This document shows, piece by piece, positions 54,748 through 63,299 of a DNA stretch of 64,000 bases. Both the position numbers and the translations under genes were made by a program. The notes under the pieces were generated by a model. The model searched no databases and was not told where the DNA came from. It was given only the letters and a program-made list of their open reading frames with translations. This DNA is from Palsa-504 sp963795795. GTDB taxonomy: Bacteria > Actinomycetota > Actinomycetes > Streptosporangiales > Streptosporangiaceae. The DNA lies in assembly GCA_963795795.1 (NCBI GenBank), contig CAWCJS010000034.1, positions 558,001-622,000 on the forward strand, read 5' to 3'. Positions within the stretch are counted from its first letter, which is position 1, and each line of letters starts with the position of its first letter.

Positions 54748-55374
54748 TTACTTCGAGTAGTACTCGACGATGAGCTGTTCCTGGACCAGGGTGTCGATCT
54801 GGGCCCGGACAGGCAGCGCGTGGACCAGGACGCGCATCTTGTCGGGCACGACCTCGAGCCACGCCGGCACGATGCGCTCGCCGACCTCGGCGCGCGCGAT
54901 GATGAACGGCGTCATCTCCAGCGACTTGGGCACGACCTCGACGATGTCGTTCTCGCTCACCCGGTAGGACGGGATGTCGACCTTCTTGCCGTTCACCGTG
55001 AAGTGCCCGTGGCCGACGAGCTGGCGGGCCATGTCCCGGCTCTTGGCGAACCCGGCGCGGAACACGACGTTGTCCAGGCGGCGCTCGAGCAGCTGGAGCA
55101 TCGTCTCGCCGGTCCGGCCGTGCTTGCGGGCCGCTTCCTCGTAGTAGCCGTGGAACTGGCGCTCGAGGACGCCGTAGATCCGCTTCGCCTTCTGCTTTTC
55201 CCGGATCTGCTGCAGGTAGTCGCCTTCCTTCGGCCGGTTCCTGCCGTGCTCGCCCGGCGGGTAAGGCCGGATCTCGATCGGGCACTTAGGCGAGTCGCAC
55301 TTGGCGCCCTTCAGGAAGAGCTTGGTCTTCTCCCGGCGGCAGAGCTTGCAGTCCGCGCCTGTGTATCGAGCCAT
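54748..55374 (-). CDS. rpsD: 30S ribosomal protein S4
   Basis: A 208-residue uS4, primary 16S rRNA binder. It carries the four-cysteine zinc-type N terminus (CKLCRREKTKLFLKGAKCDSPKCPI, in pieces C-x-x-C and C-x4-C), the S4 domain QLVGHGHFTVNGKKVDIPSY and the standard LIVEYYSK end. The zinc-binding form is the ordinary one for zinc-replete growth in actinobacteria. Confidence 0.98.
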   Translation of the reverse strand: MARYTGADCKLCRREKTKLFLKGAKCDSPKCPIEIRPYPPGEHGRNRPKEGDYLQQIREKQKAKRIYGVLERQFHGYYEEAARKHGRTGETMLQLLERRLDNVVFRAGFAKSRDMARQLVGHGHFTVNGKKVDIPSYRVSENDIVEVVPKSLEMTPFIIARAEVGERIVPAWLEVVPDKMRVLVHALPVRAQIDTLVQEQLIVEYYSK

Positions 55375-55400
55375 CTGTCGCTATCTCCTGTCAGGGACCG

Positions 55401-55808
55401 TCAGACCCGGCGCCGCTTGGGCGGCCGGCAGCCATTGTGCGGGACGGGGGTCATGTCCTGGATCGAGCCGACCTCCAGGCCGGTCGCCTGCAGCGACCGG
55501 ATGGCGGTCTCCCGCCCTGAGCCCGGGCCCTTGACGAAGACGTCGACCTTGCGCATGCCGTGCTCCATGGCGCGCCGCGCGGCGGCCTCCGCCGCCATCT
55601 GGGCGGCGTACGGGGTCGACTTGCGGGATCCCTTGAACCCGACCTGACCCGCGGACGCCCACGAGATGACGTTGCCAGTCGGGTCGGTGATCGAGACGAT
55701 GGTGTTGTTGAACGTGCTCCTGATGTGAGCGTGCCCGTGGGCGACGTTCTTCCGCTCCTTGCGGCGCACCTTCTTGGCGGCGGCCTGCTGGCGGGTCCTA
55801 GGCGGCAT
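55401..55808 (-). CDS. rpsK: 30S ribosomal protein S11
   Basis: A 135-residue uS11, lining the platform near the mRNA exit. HAHIRSTFNNTIVSITDPTGN, SAGQVGFKGSRKSTPYAAQ and TPVPHNGCRPPKRRRV are typical. ATG at 55808. It lies 41 bp after rpsM and 26 bp before rpsD. Confidence 0.98.
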   Translation of the reverse strand: MPPRTRQQAAAKKVRRKERKNVAHGHAHIRSTFNNTIVSITDPTGNVISWASAGQVGFKGSRKSTPYAAQMAAEAAARRAMEHGMRKVDVFVKGPGSGRETAIRSLQATGLEVGSIQDMTPVPHNGCRPPKRRRV

Positions 55809-55849
55809 GTGCCTTCCTTCGAGGTGATCGGTCCGTACGGACTACTGGA

Positions 55850-56230
55850 CTACTTCTTGCCGGCCTTCTTCTTGCCGGCCACCGTCTTCTTCTTGCCCTT
55901 GCGCGTGCGGGCGTTGGTCTGCGTCCGCTGCCCGTGCACGGGGAGCCCGCGGCGGTGGCGGATGCCCTGGTAGCAGCCGATCTCGATCTTCCGCCTGATG
56001 TCGGCCTGGACCTCGCGGCGCAGGTCGCCTTCGACCTGGTAGGTGGCGTCGATCCAGTCGCGGAGCCTCATCAGCTCCTCGTCGCTCAGGCGGCTGACCC
56101 TGGTGTCCCCGTTAACCCCGGTGGCCTGCAGCGTCTGCAGGGCCCTGGTCCGGCCGATGCCGTAGATGTAGGTGAGCGCGACCTCGACCCGCTTGTCGCG
56201 GGGCAGGTCCACGCCAGAAAGTCTGGCCAT
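55850..56230 (-). CDS. rpsM: 30S ribosomal protein S13
   Basis: A 126-residue uS13 at the head of the small subunit. It has ARLSGVDLPRDKRVEVALTYIYGIG, the IRHRRGLPVHGQRTQTNARTRKG tRNA-contacting tail and a Lys-rich C terminus. ATG at 56230. It follows rpmJ by 125 bp. Confidence 0.98.
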   Translation of the reverse strand: MARLSGVDLPRDKRVEVALTYIYGIGRTRALQTLQATGVNGDTRVSRLSDEELMRLRDWIDATYQVEGDLRREVQADIRRKIEIGCYQGIRHRRGLPVHGQRTQTNARTRKGKKKTVAGKKKAGKK

Positions 56231-56355
56231 GTGCGGGCAGTTCTCCTTCGTCTCGCGGAGGTCCTGCGCGCCGCCCCCGGGTCCTGCCCGGACCAGGCCC
56301 CGGCCTCCGTCCGGGGGTCACGGCCGTACCGGCCGCGTGCGGTGCGCGTGTGTCG

Positions 56356-56469
56356 TCAGCCTTGCCGCTGCTTGTGCCGCGGGTCGGAGCAGATCACCAT
56401 GACTCGGCCATGCCGACGGATGATCCGGCACTTACTGCAGATCTTCTTGACGCTCGGCTTGACCTTCAC
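56356..56469 (-). CDS. rpmJ: 50S ribosomal protein L36
   Basis: A 37-residue bL36 starting at a GTG (56467-56469): MKVKPSVKKICSKCRII, then RRHGRVMVICSDPRHKQRQG. The zinc ribbon C11-x-x-C14 ... C27 ... H32 is complete. It is short but unmistakable, lies between infA (28 bp upstream) and rpsM, and is the zinc-binding (C+) form. Confidence 0.97.
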   Translation of the reverse strand: MKVKPSVKKICSKCRIIRRHGRVMVICSDPRHKQRQG

Positions 56470-56497
56470 GGTGCTGTCTCCAACTGCTGTGCTTGCG

Positions 56498-56719
56498 TTA
56501 CTTGTACCGGTATACGATCCGGCCGCGGGTCAGGTCGTAGGGGCTGAGCTCCACGACCACGCGGTCGTCGGGCAGGATGCGGATGTAGTGCATCCTCATC
56601 TTCCCGCTGATATGGGCGAGAACCTTGTGCCCGTTCTCCAGCTCCACGCGGAAGAAGGCATTCGGGAGCGACTCGACAACCGTGCCTTCGATCTCGATGG
56701 CGCCGTCTTTCTTGGGCAT
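56498..56719 (-). CDS. infA: Translation initiation factor IF-1
   Basis: A 73-residue OB-fold factor: KDGAIEIEGTVVESLPNAFF, GHKVLAHISGKMRMHYIRIL and the DLTRGRIVYRYK end. The ATG at 56719 gives the standard length; an upstream in-frame ATG would add 34 unrelated residues. It opens the infA-rpmJ-rpsM-rpsK-rpsD operon. Confidence 0.98.
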   Translation of the reverse strand: MPKKDGAIEIEGTVVESLPNAFFRVELENGHKVLAHISGKMRMHYIRILPDDRVVVELSPYDLTRGRIVYRYK

Positions 56720-57034
56720 GTCCTCCGCGCTTCGTTCTGTCTGGTGGTGGTCCGCGCCGGGGCGCGGTTGGCCTGTGGCCGGGCTCGCCGGGGCCGGCAA
56801 GCCCGCCCCCGCCTGGCTCACGCCCGCGCTGGCTAGCCAGCGGGACGAGATAACCGGGAGGGGTTCCGAAGGGCCGGCATCGCGCTCGCATACGCGAGCC
56901 CCCGGGCGCCAGCCACGGGAAACCCAGCGGAATGGACCGGAGTTGAGTGTACTCGACCCACAGCACCAACGCGAACCGACGGCATAGAGAAAACCGTCGA
57001 GCTCGCGGTATATGGGACACCGTCGCGCCCGGCG
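56720..57034 (-). promoter_or_regulatory. infA promoter and leader region
   Basis: This 315-bp stretch between the DUF1707 gene and infA contains no plausible gene. On the minus strand a tentative vegetative promoter is TTCGCG (56970-56975) and TACACT (56946-56951) with an 18-bp spacer, which would leave a leader of over 200 nt. No ribosomal-protein autoregulatory structure could be identified by eye. Confidence 0.45.
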
Positions 57035-57484
57035 TTATTCCCCGCGGTGCTGGGCCCCGCGGATCAGGACCCAGATCCACGGCAGGACGATCACCGTCCA
57101 CCACGGGAACCACGTACCGCCGTCCACCACGGCCGCGACCGCCCAGATGGCGACCAGGGCGGCGGTAGCTACGGCCCAGGCCCCCATGGCCACCGTCCCG
57201 GGCGTGAACCTGGTCAGGCCGGTCGGGTCGTTCGGCATCAGCGACCGGCGCGTGCCCGGTGGCGTGCGCCGCACCGACTCGTGCGGCAGCCGGTACAGGT
57301 CGATGGCCGGCAGGTCGGTCAGCAGCTCGTCGATCTCGCCGAGCGTCTTGGCCTCGAGGGCCTTGTCCATCCGCTCATTGAATTCCTCGGCGGTGAGCCG
57401 GCCCGCGGCGTGATGCTCGCGCAGCAGCGCCGCGGCGCGGTCGCGATCCGCGTCAGAGGCGCGGATCCGCGGGTCACCAGGCAC
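57035..57484 (-). CDS. DUF1707 (SHOCT-like) membrane protein
   Basis: A 149-residue protein. The N-terminal DUF1707 domain reads DPRIRASDADRDRAAALLREHHAAGRLTAEEFNERM, and the C-terminal part has two hydrophobic helices (AMGAWAVATAALVAIWAVAAV, WTVIVLPWIWVLI). The GTG at 57484 has GGAG six bases upstream and gives the usual family start. GTG 57496 or ATG 57580 would extend it into tandem repeats. It is inserted between map and infA, where most actinobacteria have none. Function unknown. Confidence 0.82.
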   Translation of the reverse strand: MPGDPRIRASDADRDRAAALLREHHAAGRLTAEEFNERMDKALEAKTLGEIDELLTDLPAIDLYRLPHESVRRTPPGTRRSLMPNDPTGLTRFTPGTVAMGAWAVATAALVAIWAVAAVVDGGTWFPWWTVIVLPWIWVLIRGAQHRGE

Positions 57485-57499
57485 CCGGCACTCCACTTT

Positions 57500-57607
57500 C
57501 CCGACCAACCAACCCCGACCTACCTCCCGGTCCTTCCCGGCCAACCAACCCCGGCCTACCTCCCGGGCTTTCCCGACCAAACATCCCCCGCCTACCTCCC
57601 GGCCTGG
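57500..57607 (-). repeat. Three 36-bp tandem repeats between map and the DUF1707 gene
   Basis: Units 57500-57535, 57536-57571 and 57572-57607 are contiguous and similar (about 75-85%). On the minus strand each contains CCGGGAGGTAGG, a strong Shine-Dalgarno-like word. The unit length is a multiple of three, and the open frame reads a GK-REVGRGWL-type 12-mer; probably leader rather than coding. Confidence 0.88.
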
Positions 57608-57646
57608 ATCGGCGGAACGCTGGCAGGGTCCTACTCCTAGTATCGC

Positions 57647-58441
57647 TCAGTGGGGTGCCTGATCGCCTTCCTCGGCGGTCAGGACCCACGGCCCCGCCGC
57701 GGTGATCGCGACCGTGTGCTCGAAATGCGCGGCCCAGCTTCCGTCGGCGGTGGTGACCGTCCACCCGTCGTCGTGCAGAACCGTCTCGGCGTCGCCGAGC
57801 GTCACCATCGGCTCGATGGCCAGCACCATCCCGGTCCGCAGGCGCAGGCCGCGCCCGGGCCGCCCGTAGTTGGGCACGGGCGGGTCCATGTGCATCGCGG
57901 TGCCGATGCCGTGCCCGCCGTACTCCTCGACCACGTGGTAGGGCCCGGCCTGCCTGACGCTGGACTCCACGGCGTGCGAGATGTCACCGAGCCAGCCGCC
58001 GGGACGGGCCTGCGCGATCCCGCGCCACAGCGCGGCCTCGCACGCCTGCAGCAGCGCGGCGTGCTCGGCGGAGATGGCACCCACGCCCACCGTCACCGCC
58101 GCGTCCCCGTGCCATCCGTCGACGATGGCGCCGCAGTCGATGGAGATGACGTCTCCCTCGCGCAGCCGCCGGGCCGGATCCGGGATGGCGTGCACGATCT
58201 CGTCGTTCACCGACGTGCACAAGGTGGCGGGATACCCGTGGTAGCCCAGGAACGAGGGGGTGGCGCCCGCCGCGCGGATCTCGCGCTCGGCCAGCAGGTC
58301 AAGCTGGGCCGTGCTGACGCCTGCCCTGACCGCCCCGGCCACGGTCCGCAGCGTTCGCGCGACCACGAGCCCCGCCTCGCGCATCATCGCGAGCTGCTCA
58401 GGCGTCTTGATCTCGACGTCAGGCCCGCGCCCCGGCCACAT
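57647..58441 (-). CDS. map: Methionine aminopeptidase, type I
   Basis: A 264-residue metalloprotease removing initiator Met. All five metal ligands are visible: D102, D113, H177, E210 and E241, plus H84 (VNDEIVHAIP). The motifs IDCGAIVDGWHGDAA and EEYGGHGIGTAMHMDP are intact. The ATG at 58441 lies 12 bp after adk; GTG nine codons on is an alternative start. Confidence 0.97.
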   Translation of the reverse strand: MWPGRGPDVEIKTPEQLAMMREAGLVVARTLRTVAGAVRAGVSTAQLDLLAEREIRAAGATPSFLGYHGYPATLCTSVNDEIVHAIPDPARRLREGDVISIDCGAIVDGWHGDAAVTVGVGAISAEHAALLQACEAALWRGIAQARPGGWLGDISHAVESSVRQAGPYHVVEEYGGHGIGTAMHMDPPVPNYGRPGRGLRLRTGMVLAIEPMVTLGDAETVLHDDGWTVTTADGSWAAHFEHTVAITAAGPWVLTAEEGDQAPH

Positions 58442-58453
58442 GACGGCCCGCCC

Positions 58454-59107
58454 TCAGCGCAGGAACGGGCGGAGCGCGGCCAGGGCCCGGCTGGTGATCT
58501 CCTCGACCGGGCCGGTGGCGTCGATGCCGATCAGGACGTTCTCGTCGGCGTAGAACGCGATGAGCGGGGATGTCTGCTCCGCGTACACCTCGAGCCGGTG
58601 CCTGATGGTGTCCTCGGAGTCGTCGTCCCGCTGGAAGAGCTCTCCACCGCAGTCGTCGCAGATGCCGTTGCCGGCCGGAGGGTCGTACAGGACGTGCCAG
58701 ACGCGCTCGCACCGCCGGCAGGTCCTGCGCCCCGACAGCCGCCGCACCACCTCGTCCTCGTCCACGACGAGCTCGAGGACCACGCTCAGCCGCGCGTCCC
58801 ACTCGGCGAGCATCTTCTTCAGCGTCTCCGCCTGGGGGACGTTCCTGGGGAACCCGTCGAGCAGGAACCCCTCCTGCGTGTCGTCCTCGGCCAGCCGGTC
58901 CCTGACCATCGCGACCGTGACCTCGTCGGGGACCAAGTCCCCGCGCTCCATGAACTCCCTGGCCCTGCGGCCGAGCTCGGTGTTGCTGGTCACGTTGTGC
59001 CGGAAGATATCACCTGTCGAGATCCTCGGGATCGCCAGGTGCGAAGCTATGAACTGGGCCTGTGTCCCCTTGCCCGCACCGGGGGGCCCGACGAGGACGA
59101 TGCGCAC
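58454..59107 (-). CDS. adk: Adenylate kinase
   Basis: A 217-residue adenylate kinase balancing ATP, ADP and AMP. P loop GPPGAGKGTQ, AMP-binding STGDIFRHNV, FLLDGFPRN and a four-cysteine zinc LID (CRRCERVWHVLY and CDDCGG). The start is a GTG at 59107, overlapping the secY stop by one base (TAGTG). Confidence 0.97.
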   Translation of the reverse strand: MRIVLVGPPGAGKGTQAQFIASHLAIPRISTGDIFRHNVTSNTELGRRAREFMERGDLVPDEVTVAMVRDRLAEDDTQEGFLLDGFPRNVPQAETLKKMLAEWDARLSVVLELVVDEDEVVRRLSGRRTCRRCERVWHVLYDPPAGNGICDDCGGELFQRDDDSEDTIRHRLEVYAEQTSPLIAFYADENVLIGIDATGPVEEITSRALAALRPFLR

Positions 59108-60432
59108 TACCGCAAGAAACCCTCATAGTTGCGTTGCTGCAACTGGCTCTCGATCTGCTTCACCGTGTCAAGCCCCACGCCGACCATGATCAGCAGGCTG
59201 ACGCCGCTGAACGGGAACTCGTTGGCGACCCCGATGGAGGCCAGCGCGACGAGCGGGAACAGGGCGACCGCGCCCAGGTACACCGAGCCCGGCGCGGTGA
59301 GCCTGGACAGGACGTAGCTGAGGTACTCGGCCGTGGGGCGCCCCGGCCGGATGCCGGGGATGAACCCGCCGTACTTCTTCATGTTGTCGGCCACCTCAGT
59401 GGGGTTGAAGGTGATCGACACGTAGAAGTACGTGAACCCGATGATGAGCACGAAGAACGCGGCCATGTAGATGGCTGAGCTGCTCTGCTCGATGTAGCGG
59501 GTGACCCAGGACACCCAGCCGGACGTGCTGTTATGGCCGAACAGCTGCGCGGCGAGCGTCGGGATGTACAGCAGCGAGGAAGCGAAGATGACCGGGATCA
59601 CGCCGGCCTGGTTCACCTTCATCGGGATGTAGGTCGACGTGCCGCCGTACATCCGCCGGCCCACCATCCGCTTGGCGTACTGGACGCGGATGCGGCGCTG
59701 CGCCTGCTCCATGAAGACGATGAACGCGACGATGGCGATCACGACCACGACGGCGGCGGCCGCGTAGAACAGGCTCTTGTCCCGCTCGATGGCCAGGATC
59801 TCGCCCGGGATGACCGAGATGACGGTGGTGAAGATCAGCACCGACATGCCGTTGCCGACCCCGCGGTCGGTGATGAGCTCGCCCAGCCACATGATGACCG
59901 TCGTGCCCGACACCATGGTGATCACCATCGTGGCGATGCTGAACACCGAGGCGTTGGGGATTAGCGGGTTGTTCGCGGCCGTGCCGCACCCGTTGAACAA
60001 GGTGCCCGACCTGGCCAGCTCGATGTAGCCGGTGGACTGCAGGACAGCCAGGCCCACGGTCAGGTACCTGGTGTACTGGGTGATCTTCGCCTGGCCCGCC
60101 TGCCCCTCCTGCTTGAGCGTCTCAAGCCGCGGGATCACGACCGTGAGCAGCTGCAGGATGATGCTGGAGGTGATGTAGGGCATGATGCCCAGGGCGAACA
60201 CCGACAGGCGCAGCAACGCCTGGCCGCTGAGCAGGTTAACGATGGCCAGGACGCCGGCCGTGGCGCTGCCTGACTGGGTGGCCAGGTTGGAGCAGTAGGC
60301 CACGTTCTTCTCGTCGATGCCGGGGGTCGGCAGTGACGCACCGAACCGGAACAGGGCGATGAGACCCAGCGTGATCAGAATCTTCTTGCGAAGATCCGGC
60401 GTCTGGAACGCCCGCACGAAGGCCGTCAGCAT
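59107..60432 (-). CDS. secY: Protein translocase subunit SecY
   Basis: A 441-residue SecY, the pore of the Sec translocon, with ten membrane helices. The plug/helix 2 region LSVFALGIMPYITSSIILQLL and the cytosolic loop QYAKRMVGRRMYGG and FTYFYVSITFNPTEVADNMKKYGGFIPGIRPG are conserved. ATG at 60432. It follows rplO by 72 bp and is coupled to adk. Confidence 0.98.
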   Translation of the reverse strand: MLTAFVRAFQTPDLRKKILITLGLIALFRFGASLPTPGIDEKNVAYCSNLATQSGSATAGVLAIVNLLSGQALLRLSVFALGIMPYITSSIILQLLTVVIPRLETLKQEGQAGQAKITQYTRYLTVGLAVLQSTGYIELARSGTLFNGCGTAANNPLIPNASVFSIATMVITMVSGTTVIMWLGELITDRGVGNGMSVLIFTTVISVIPGEILAIERDKSLFYAAAAVVVVIAIVAFIVFMEQAQRRIRVQYAKRMVGRRMYGGTSTYIPMKVNQAGVIPVIFASSLLYIPTLAAQLFGHNSTSGWVSWVTRYIEQSSSAIYMAAFFVLIIGFTYFYVSITFNPTEVADNMKKYGGFIPGIRPGRPTAEYLSYVLSRLTAPGSVYLGAVALFPLVALASIGVANEFPFSGVSLLIMVGVGLDTVKQIESQLQQRNYEGFLR

Positions 60433-60504
60433 GCGCAGTCCTCGGTTCGCTCGATTGGGCAGTCCACGTATCCTACCCGGCCCGCCATGGGATGTCTTCT
60501 TCGG

Positions 60505-60978
60505 TTAGGAGAGCTCGGTAACCGTGCCGCCGGCCCGCTCGATCTTCTCGGCCGCCTTGGCCGAGAACGCGTGCGCGGTCACCCGCAGCGCCACGGATAG
60601 GTCGCCGGTGCCGAGCACCTTGATCAGCTCGCCCTTGCGCGCCGCGCCCCTGGCGACCAGGTTCTCGGGCGTCACGTCGCCGCCCTCCGGGTACAGCTCC
60701 GCCAGCCTGCCGGTGTTCACCACCTGGTATGAGGTGCCGAACCCCGCGTTGGAGAAGCCCTTGAGCTTCGGCACCCTGCGCTGCAGCGGCATCTGGCCGC
60801 CCTCGAAGCCGAGGCGTACCTTGTTGCGCGCCTTGGTGCCCTTGGTGCCGCGGCCCGCGGTCTTGCCCTTAGAGGCCTCACCACGGCCGAGCCTGGTCTT
60901 GGCCTTGTGCGACCCGGGGGCCGGCCGCAGGTGATGCAGCTTGAGCCCGCGCCCGGACGCGGCCTGTTCGTCCGCCAT
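60505..60978 (-). CDS. rplO: 50S ribosomal protein L15
   Basis: A 157-residue uL15: LKLHHLRPAPGSHKAKTRLGRGEASKGKTAGRGTKG N-terminal arm (shown in part), then GFEGGQMPLQRRVPKLKGF and the C-terminal VTAHAFSAKAAEKIERAGGTV. Start two bases before the rpmD stop region; the ATG at 60978 is 2 bp after rpmD. Confidence 0.97.
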   Translation of the reverse strand: MADEQAASGRGLKLHHLRPAPGSHKAKTRLGRGEASKGKTAGRGTKGTKARNKVRLGFEGGQMPLQRRVPKLKGFSNAGFGTSYQVVNTGRLAELYPEGGDVTPENLVARGAARKGELIKVLGTGDLSVALRVTAHAFSAKAAEKIERAGGTVTELS

Positions 60979-60980
60979 CG

Positions 60981-61163
60981 TTAGTCCACTTCCTCCACTG
61001 TCACCAGGTGGCGCACCGTCTTGATCATGCCGCGGAACTCCGGGCGATCCGGCTTGACCACGACCTGGCCGATCCGGCGCAGCCCCAGCGACCGCAGCGA
61101 ATTGCGCTGGTCGCTCGTCCCGCCGATGTCCGACTTGACCTGTGTCACCTTAAGCTGTGCCAT
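60981..61163 (-). CDS. rpmD: 50S ribosomal protein L30
   Basis: A 60-residue uL30: LKVTQVKSDIGGTSDQRNSLRSLGLRRIGQ and the VKPDRPEFRGMIKTVRHLVTVEEV end. ATG at 61163, 12 bp after rpsE. Its stop is 2 bp before rplO, so translation is likely coupled. Confidence 0.97.
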   Translation of the reverse strand: MAQLKVTQVKSDIGGTSDQRNSLRSLGLRRIGQVVVKPDRPEFRGMIKTVRHLVTVEEVD

Positions 61164-61175
61164 CTGTCTGCTCCC

Positions 61176-61778
61176 CTAGGACCCGGTCGCGGCGGCGCGG
61201 GCCCGCAGCATCGCGGCGGGGGCCACGTCCTCGATCGGCAGGCCGCGCTTGGCCGCGATCTCCTCGGGCCGGCTCAGGCTCTTCAGTGCGGCCACCGTCG
61301 CGTGCACCACGTTGATCGGGTTGGACGAGCCCAGCGAGCGCGACAGCACGTCGTGGATGCCGGCGCACTCGAGCACGGCCCGCACCGGGCCGCCGGCGAT
61401 GACGCCGGTCCCCGGGCTGGCCGGCTTGAGCAGCACGACGCCCGCGGCGGCCTCGCCCTGGACCGTATGCGGGATCGTGCTGGCGATCCTGGGCACGCGG
61501 AAGAAGTGCTTCTTCGCCTCTTCGACGCCCTTGGCGATGGCCGCGGGCACCTCCTTGGCCTTGCCGTACCCGACGCCGACCATTCCGTTGCCGTCACCCA
61601 CCACCACCAGGGCGGTGAAGCTGAAGCGCCGGCCACCCTTGACCACCTTGGCCACGCGATTGATCTTGACCACGTGCTCAAGGTAGGCGGCCTGCTTGTC
61701 GGCCGCGCTGCCGCGCCGGTCCTCACGGCGCTCGCGCCGCTCGCCACCGCCGCCACCGCGCCGCGGTGCTCCTGGCAT
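61176..61778 (-). CDS. rpsE: 30S ribosomal protein S5
   Basis: A 200-residue uS5. The dsRBD-like core FTALVVVGDGNGMVGVGYGKAKEVP, VLLKPASPGTGVIAGGPVRAVLE and GSSNPINVVHATVAAL are standard. The first 25 residues are Arg/Gly-rich, as in other actinobacteria. ATG at 61778; 76 bp after rplR. Confidence 0.97.
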   Translation of the reverse strand: MPGAPRRGGGGGERRERREDRRGSAADKQAAYLEHVVKINRVAKVVKGGRRFSFTALVVVGDGNGMVGVGYGKAKEVPAAIAKGVEEAKKHFFRVPRIASTIPHTVQGEAAAGVVLLKPASPGTGVIAGGPVRAVLECAGIHDVLSRSLGSSNPINVVHATVAALKSLSRPEEIAAKRGLPIEDVAPAAMLRARAAATGS

Positions 61779-61854
61779 TAGCCCTTCCTCATCTCTATTA
61801 CTGAATAACGTTCAGCAGGCAGCACAGTCGCTGCCGTGCTCATCGTTAGCTTGC

Positions 61855-62265
61855 TCACAGTTTCAGGCCGCCTTCCCTGGCGCCGTCCGCGAGCGCGGCG
61901 ACGCGCCCGTGGTAGTGGTGGCCGCCGCGGTCGAACACCACGGCCTCGACGCCAGCCTCCGCCGCGCGCTGCGCGAGCAGCTCGCCGACCTGGCGGGCCT
62001 TGGCGGTCTTGTCGCCCTCGGCCGCCCGGATCGCCGGTTCCATGGTGGACGCGGCGGCCAGCGTGCGGCCCACGGTGTCGTCGACGATCTGCGCGAACAT
62101 ATGCCGGGCCGACCGGTTGACCACCAGCCGCGGCCGGCTCGGGGTGCCCGCGACCTTCTTGCGTACCCTCAGGTGACGGCGCGCGCGCGCGGCCGCGGAC
62201 AGCTGCGTGTGCGGACGCACCCGCCCGGTGGCGCGTGCGTGCGACCTGGTCTTGGTCCCAGCCAT
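61855..62265 (-). CDS. rplR: 50S ribosomal protein L18
   Basis: A 136-residue uL18, a 5S rRNA binder: RARRHLRVRKKVAGTPSRPRLVVNRSARHMFAQIVDD, and the FDRGGHHYHGRVAALADGAREGGL end. ATG at 62265, 3 bp after rplF. The N-terminal extension of about 25 residues is basic. Confidence 0.97.
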   Translation of the reverse strand: MAGTKTRSHARATGRVRPHTQLSAAARARRHLRVRKKVAGTPSRPRLVVNRSARHMFAQIVDDTVGRTLAAASTMEPAIRAAEGDKTAKARQVGELLAQRAAEAGVEAVVFDRGGHHYHGRVAALADGAREGGLKL

Positions 62266-62268
62266 GGC

Positions 62269-62805
62269 CTACTTCCCAGCCTTCCCGACCTTGCGGCGGA
62301 TCTTCTCGCCTTGATACCGCACGCCCTTGCCCTTATAGGGGTCCGGCTTGCGGAGCTTGCGGATCTGCGCAGCGATCTCGCCGACCGCCTGCTTGTCGAT
62401 CCCCTCCACCACGAACCTGGTGGGCGCCTCGACCCGGAAGGTGATTCCCTCCGGGGGATGGATGGTCACCGGGTGGCTGAAGCCGAGCGCGAACTCCAGG
62501 TCGCTGCCCTTGGCCTGAACCCGGTAGCCGACGCCCACGATCTCGAGCGTCTTGCTGTAGCCGTCGGTAACGCCGGTGACCATGTTCGCGATCAGCGTCC
62601 GGGACAGGCCGTGCAGCGCACGGACAGGCCCGTCGTCGTTCGGCCTGGTCACCCGGATGACGCCGTCCTCGCGCACGACGTCGATGGGGTCGGCGACGGT
62701 GTGCCGCAGCGTGCCCTTCGGGCCCTGCACGGTGACGTCGCGCCCCTCGACGGTGACCTGCACCCCGCTGGGGATGGTCACGGGGAGCCGCCCGATTCTC
62801 GACAT
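62269..62805 (-). CDS. rplF: 50S ribosomal protein L6
   Basis: A 178-residue uL6 with SRIGRLPVTIPSGVQVTVEG, GVGYRVQAKGSDLEFALGFSHPV and the C-terminal RKPDPYKGKGVRYQGEKIRRKVGK. ATG at 62805, 13 bp after rpsH. Confidence 0.98.
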   Translation of the reverse strand: MSRIGRLPVTIPSGVQVTVEGRDVTVQGPKGTLRHTVADPIDVVREDGVIRVTRPNDDGPVRALHGLSRTLIANMVTGVTDGYSKTLEIVGVGYRVQAKGSDLEFALGFSHPVTIHPPEGITFRVEAPTRFVVEGIDKQAVGEIAAQIRKLRKPDPYKGKGVRYQGEKIRRKVGKAGK

Positions 62806-62818
62806 AGCAGCTCCTCCC

Positions 62819-63217
62819 TTACCAGACGTAGGCGAGGACTTCCCCGCCCACGCCCCGCTTCTTGGCTTGCTTGTCGGTCAACAGCCCGCCCGACGTGGAG
62901 ATGATCGCCACGCCGAGGCCGCCGAGCACCCTGGGCAGGTTGTCCTTCTTCGCGTAGACGCGCAGCCCCGGCTTGGAGACCCGCTTGATGCCCGCGATGG
63001 AGCGCTCGCGCGAGTTCCCGTACTTCAGGGTGATCACGAGGCTCCTGCCGACCTCGGCGTCTTCGACGCGCCAGGCGGCGATGTAACCCTCCTGCTGGAG
63101 GATCTCCGCGATGTGGGACTTGATCTTCGAATACGGCATGCCCACGGAGTCGTGGTACGCCGAGTTCGCGTTCCGCAGACGCGTGAGCATGTCTGCGATC
63201 GGATCGGTCATTGACAT
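62819..63217 (-). CDS. rpsH: 30S ribosomal protein S8
   Basis: A 132-residue uS8: MTDPIADMLTRLRNANSAYH, MPYSKIKSHIAEILQQEGYI and the C-terminal STSGGLLTDKQAKKRGVGGEVLAYVW. The ATG at 63217 has GAGGAAGG about 10 nt upstream; the ATG two codons on (63211) is also possible. Confidence 0.97.
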   Translation of the reverse strand: MSMTDPIADMLTRLRNANSAYHDSVGMPYSKIKSHIAEILQQEGYIAAWRVEDAEVGRSLVITLKYGNSRERSIAGIKRVSKPGLRVYAKKDNLPRVLGGLGVAIISTSGGLLTDKQAKKRGVGGEVLAYVW

Positions 63218-63299
63218 GGCCAGCTGGCCTTCCTCACCGCGGTTTCCCCTGCGGGACCTGCGGTGTTCGCTTGCTTTGAGTTCTTCACGGGTCTGGTCG

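Noticed and set aside
52654..55647. 997-codon plus-strand frame across truA, rplQ, rpoA and rpsD
   Set aside because: It spans several well-defined ribosomal genes on the other strand and has no domain of its own.
57500..57607. 36-bp repeats as a CRISPR array
   Set aside because: The units are contiguous without spacers, diverge from each other, and no cas gene is nearby.
58246..58270. GGAACGAGGGGGTGGCGCCC in map, resembling element copy C
   Set aside because: It needs a one-base shift and encodes the conserved GATPSFLGY segment of methionine aminopeptidase.
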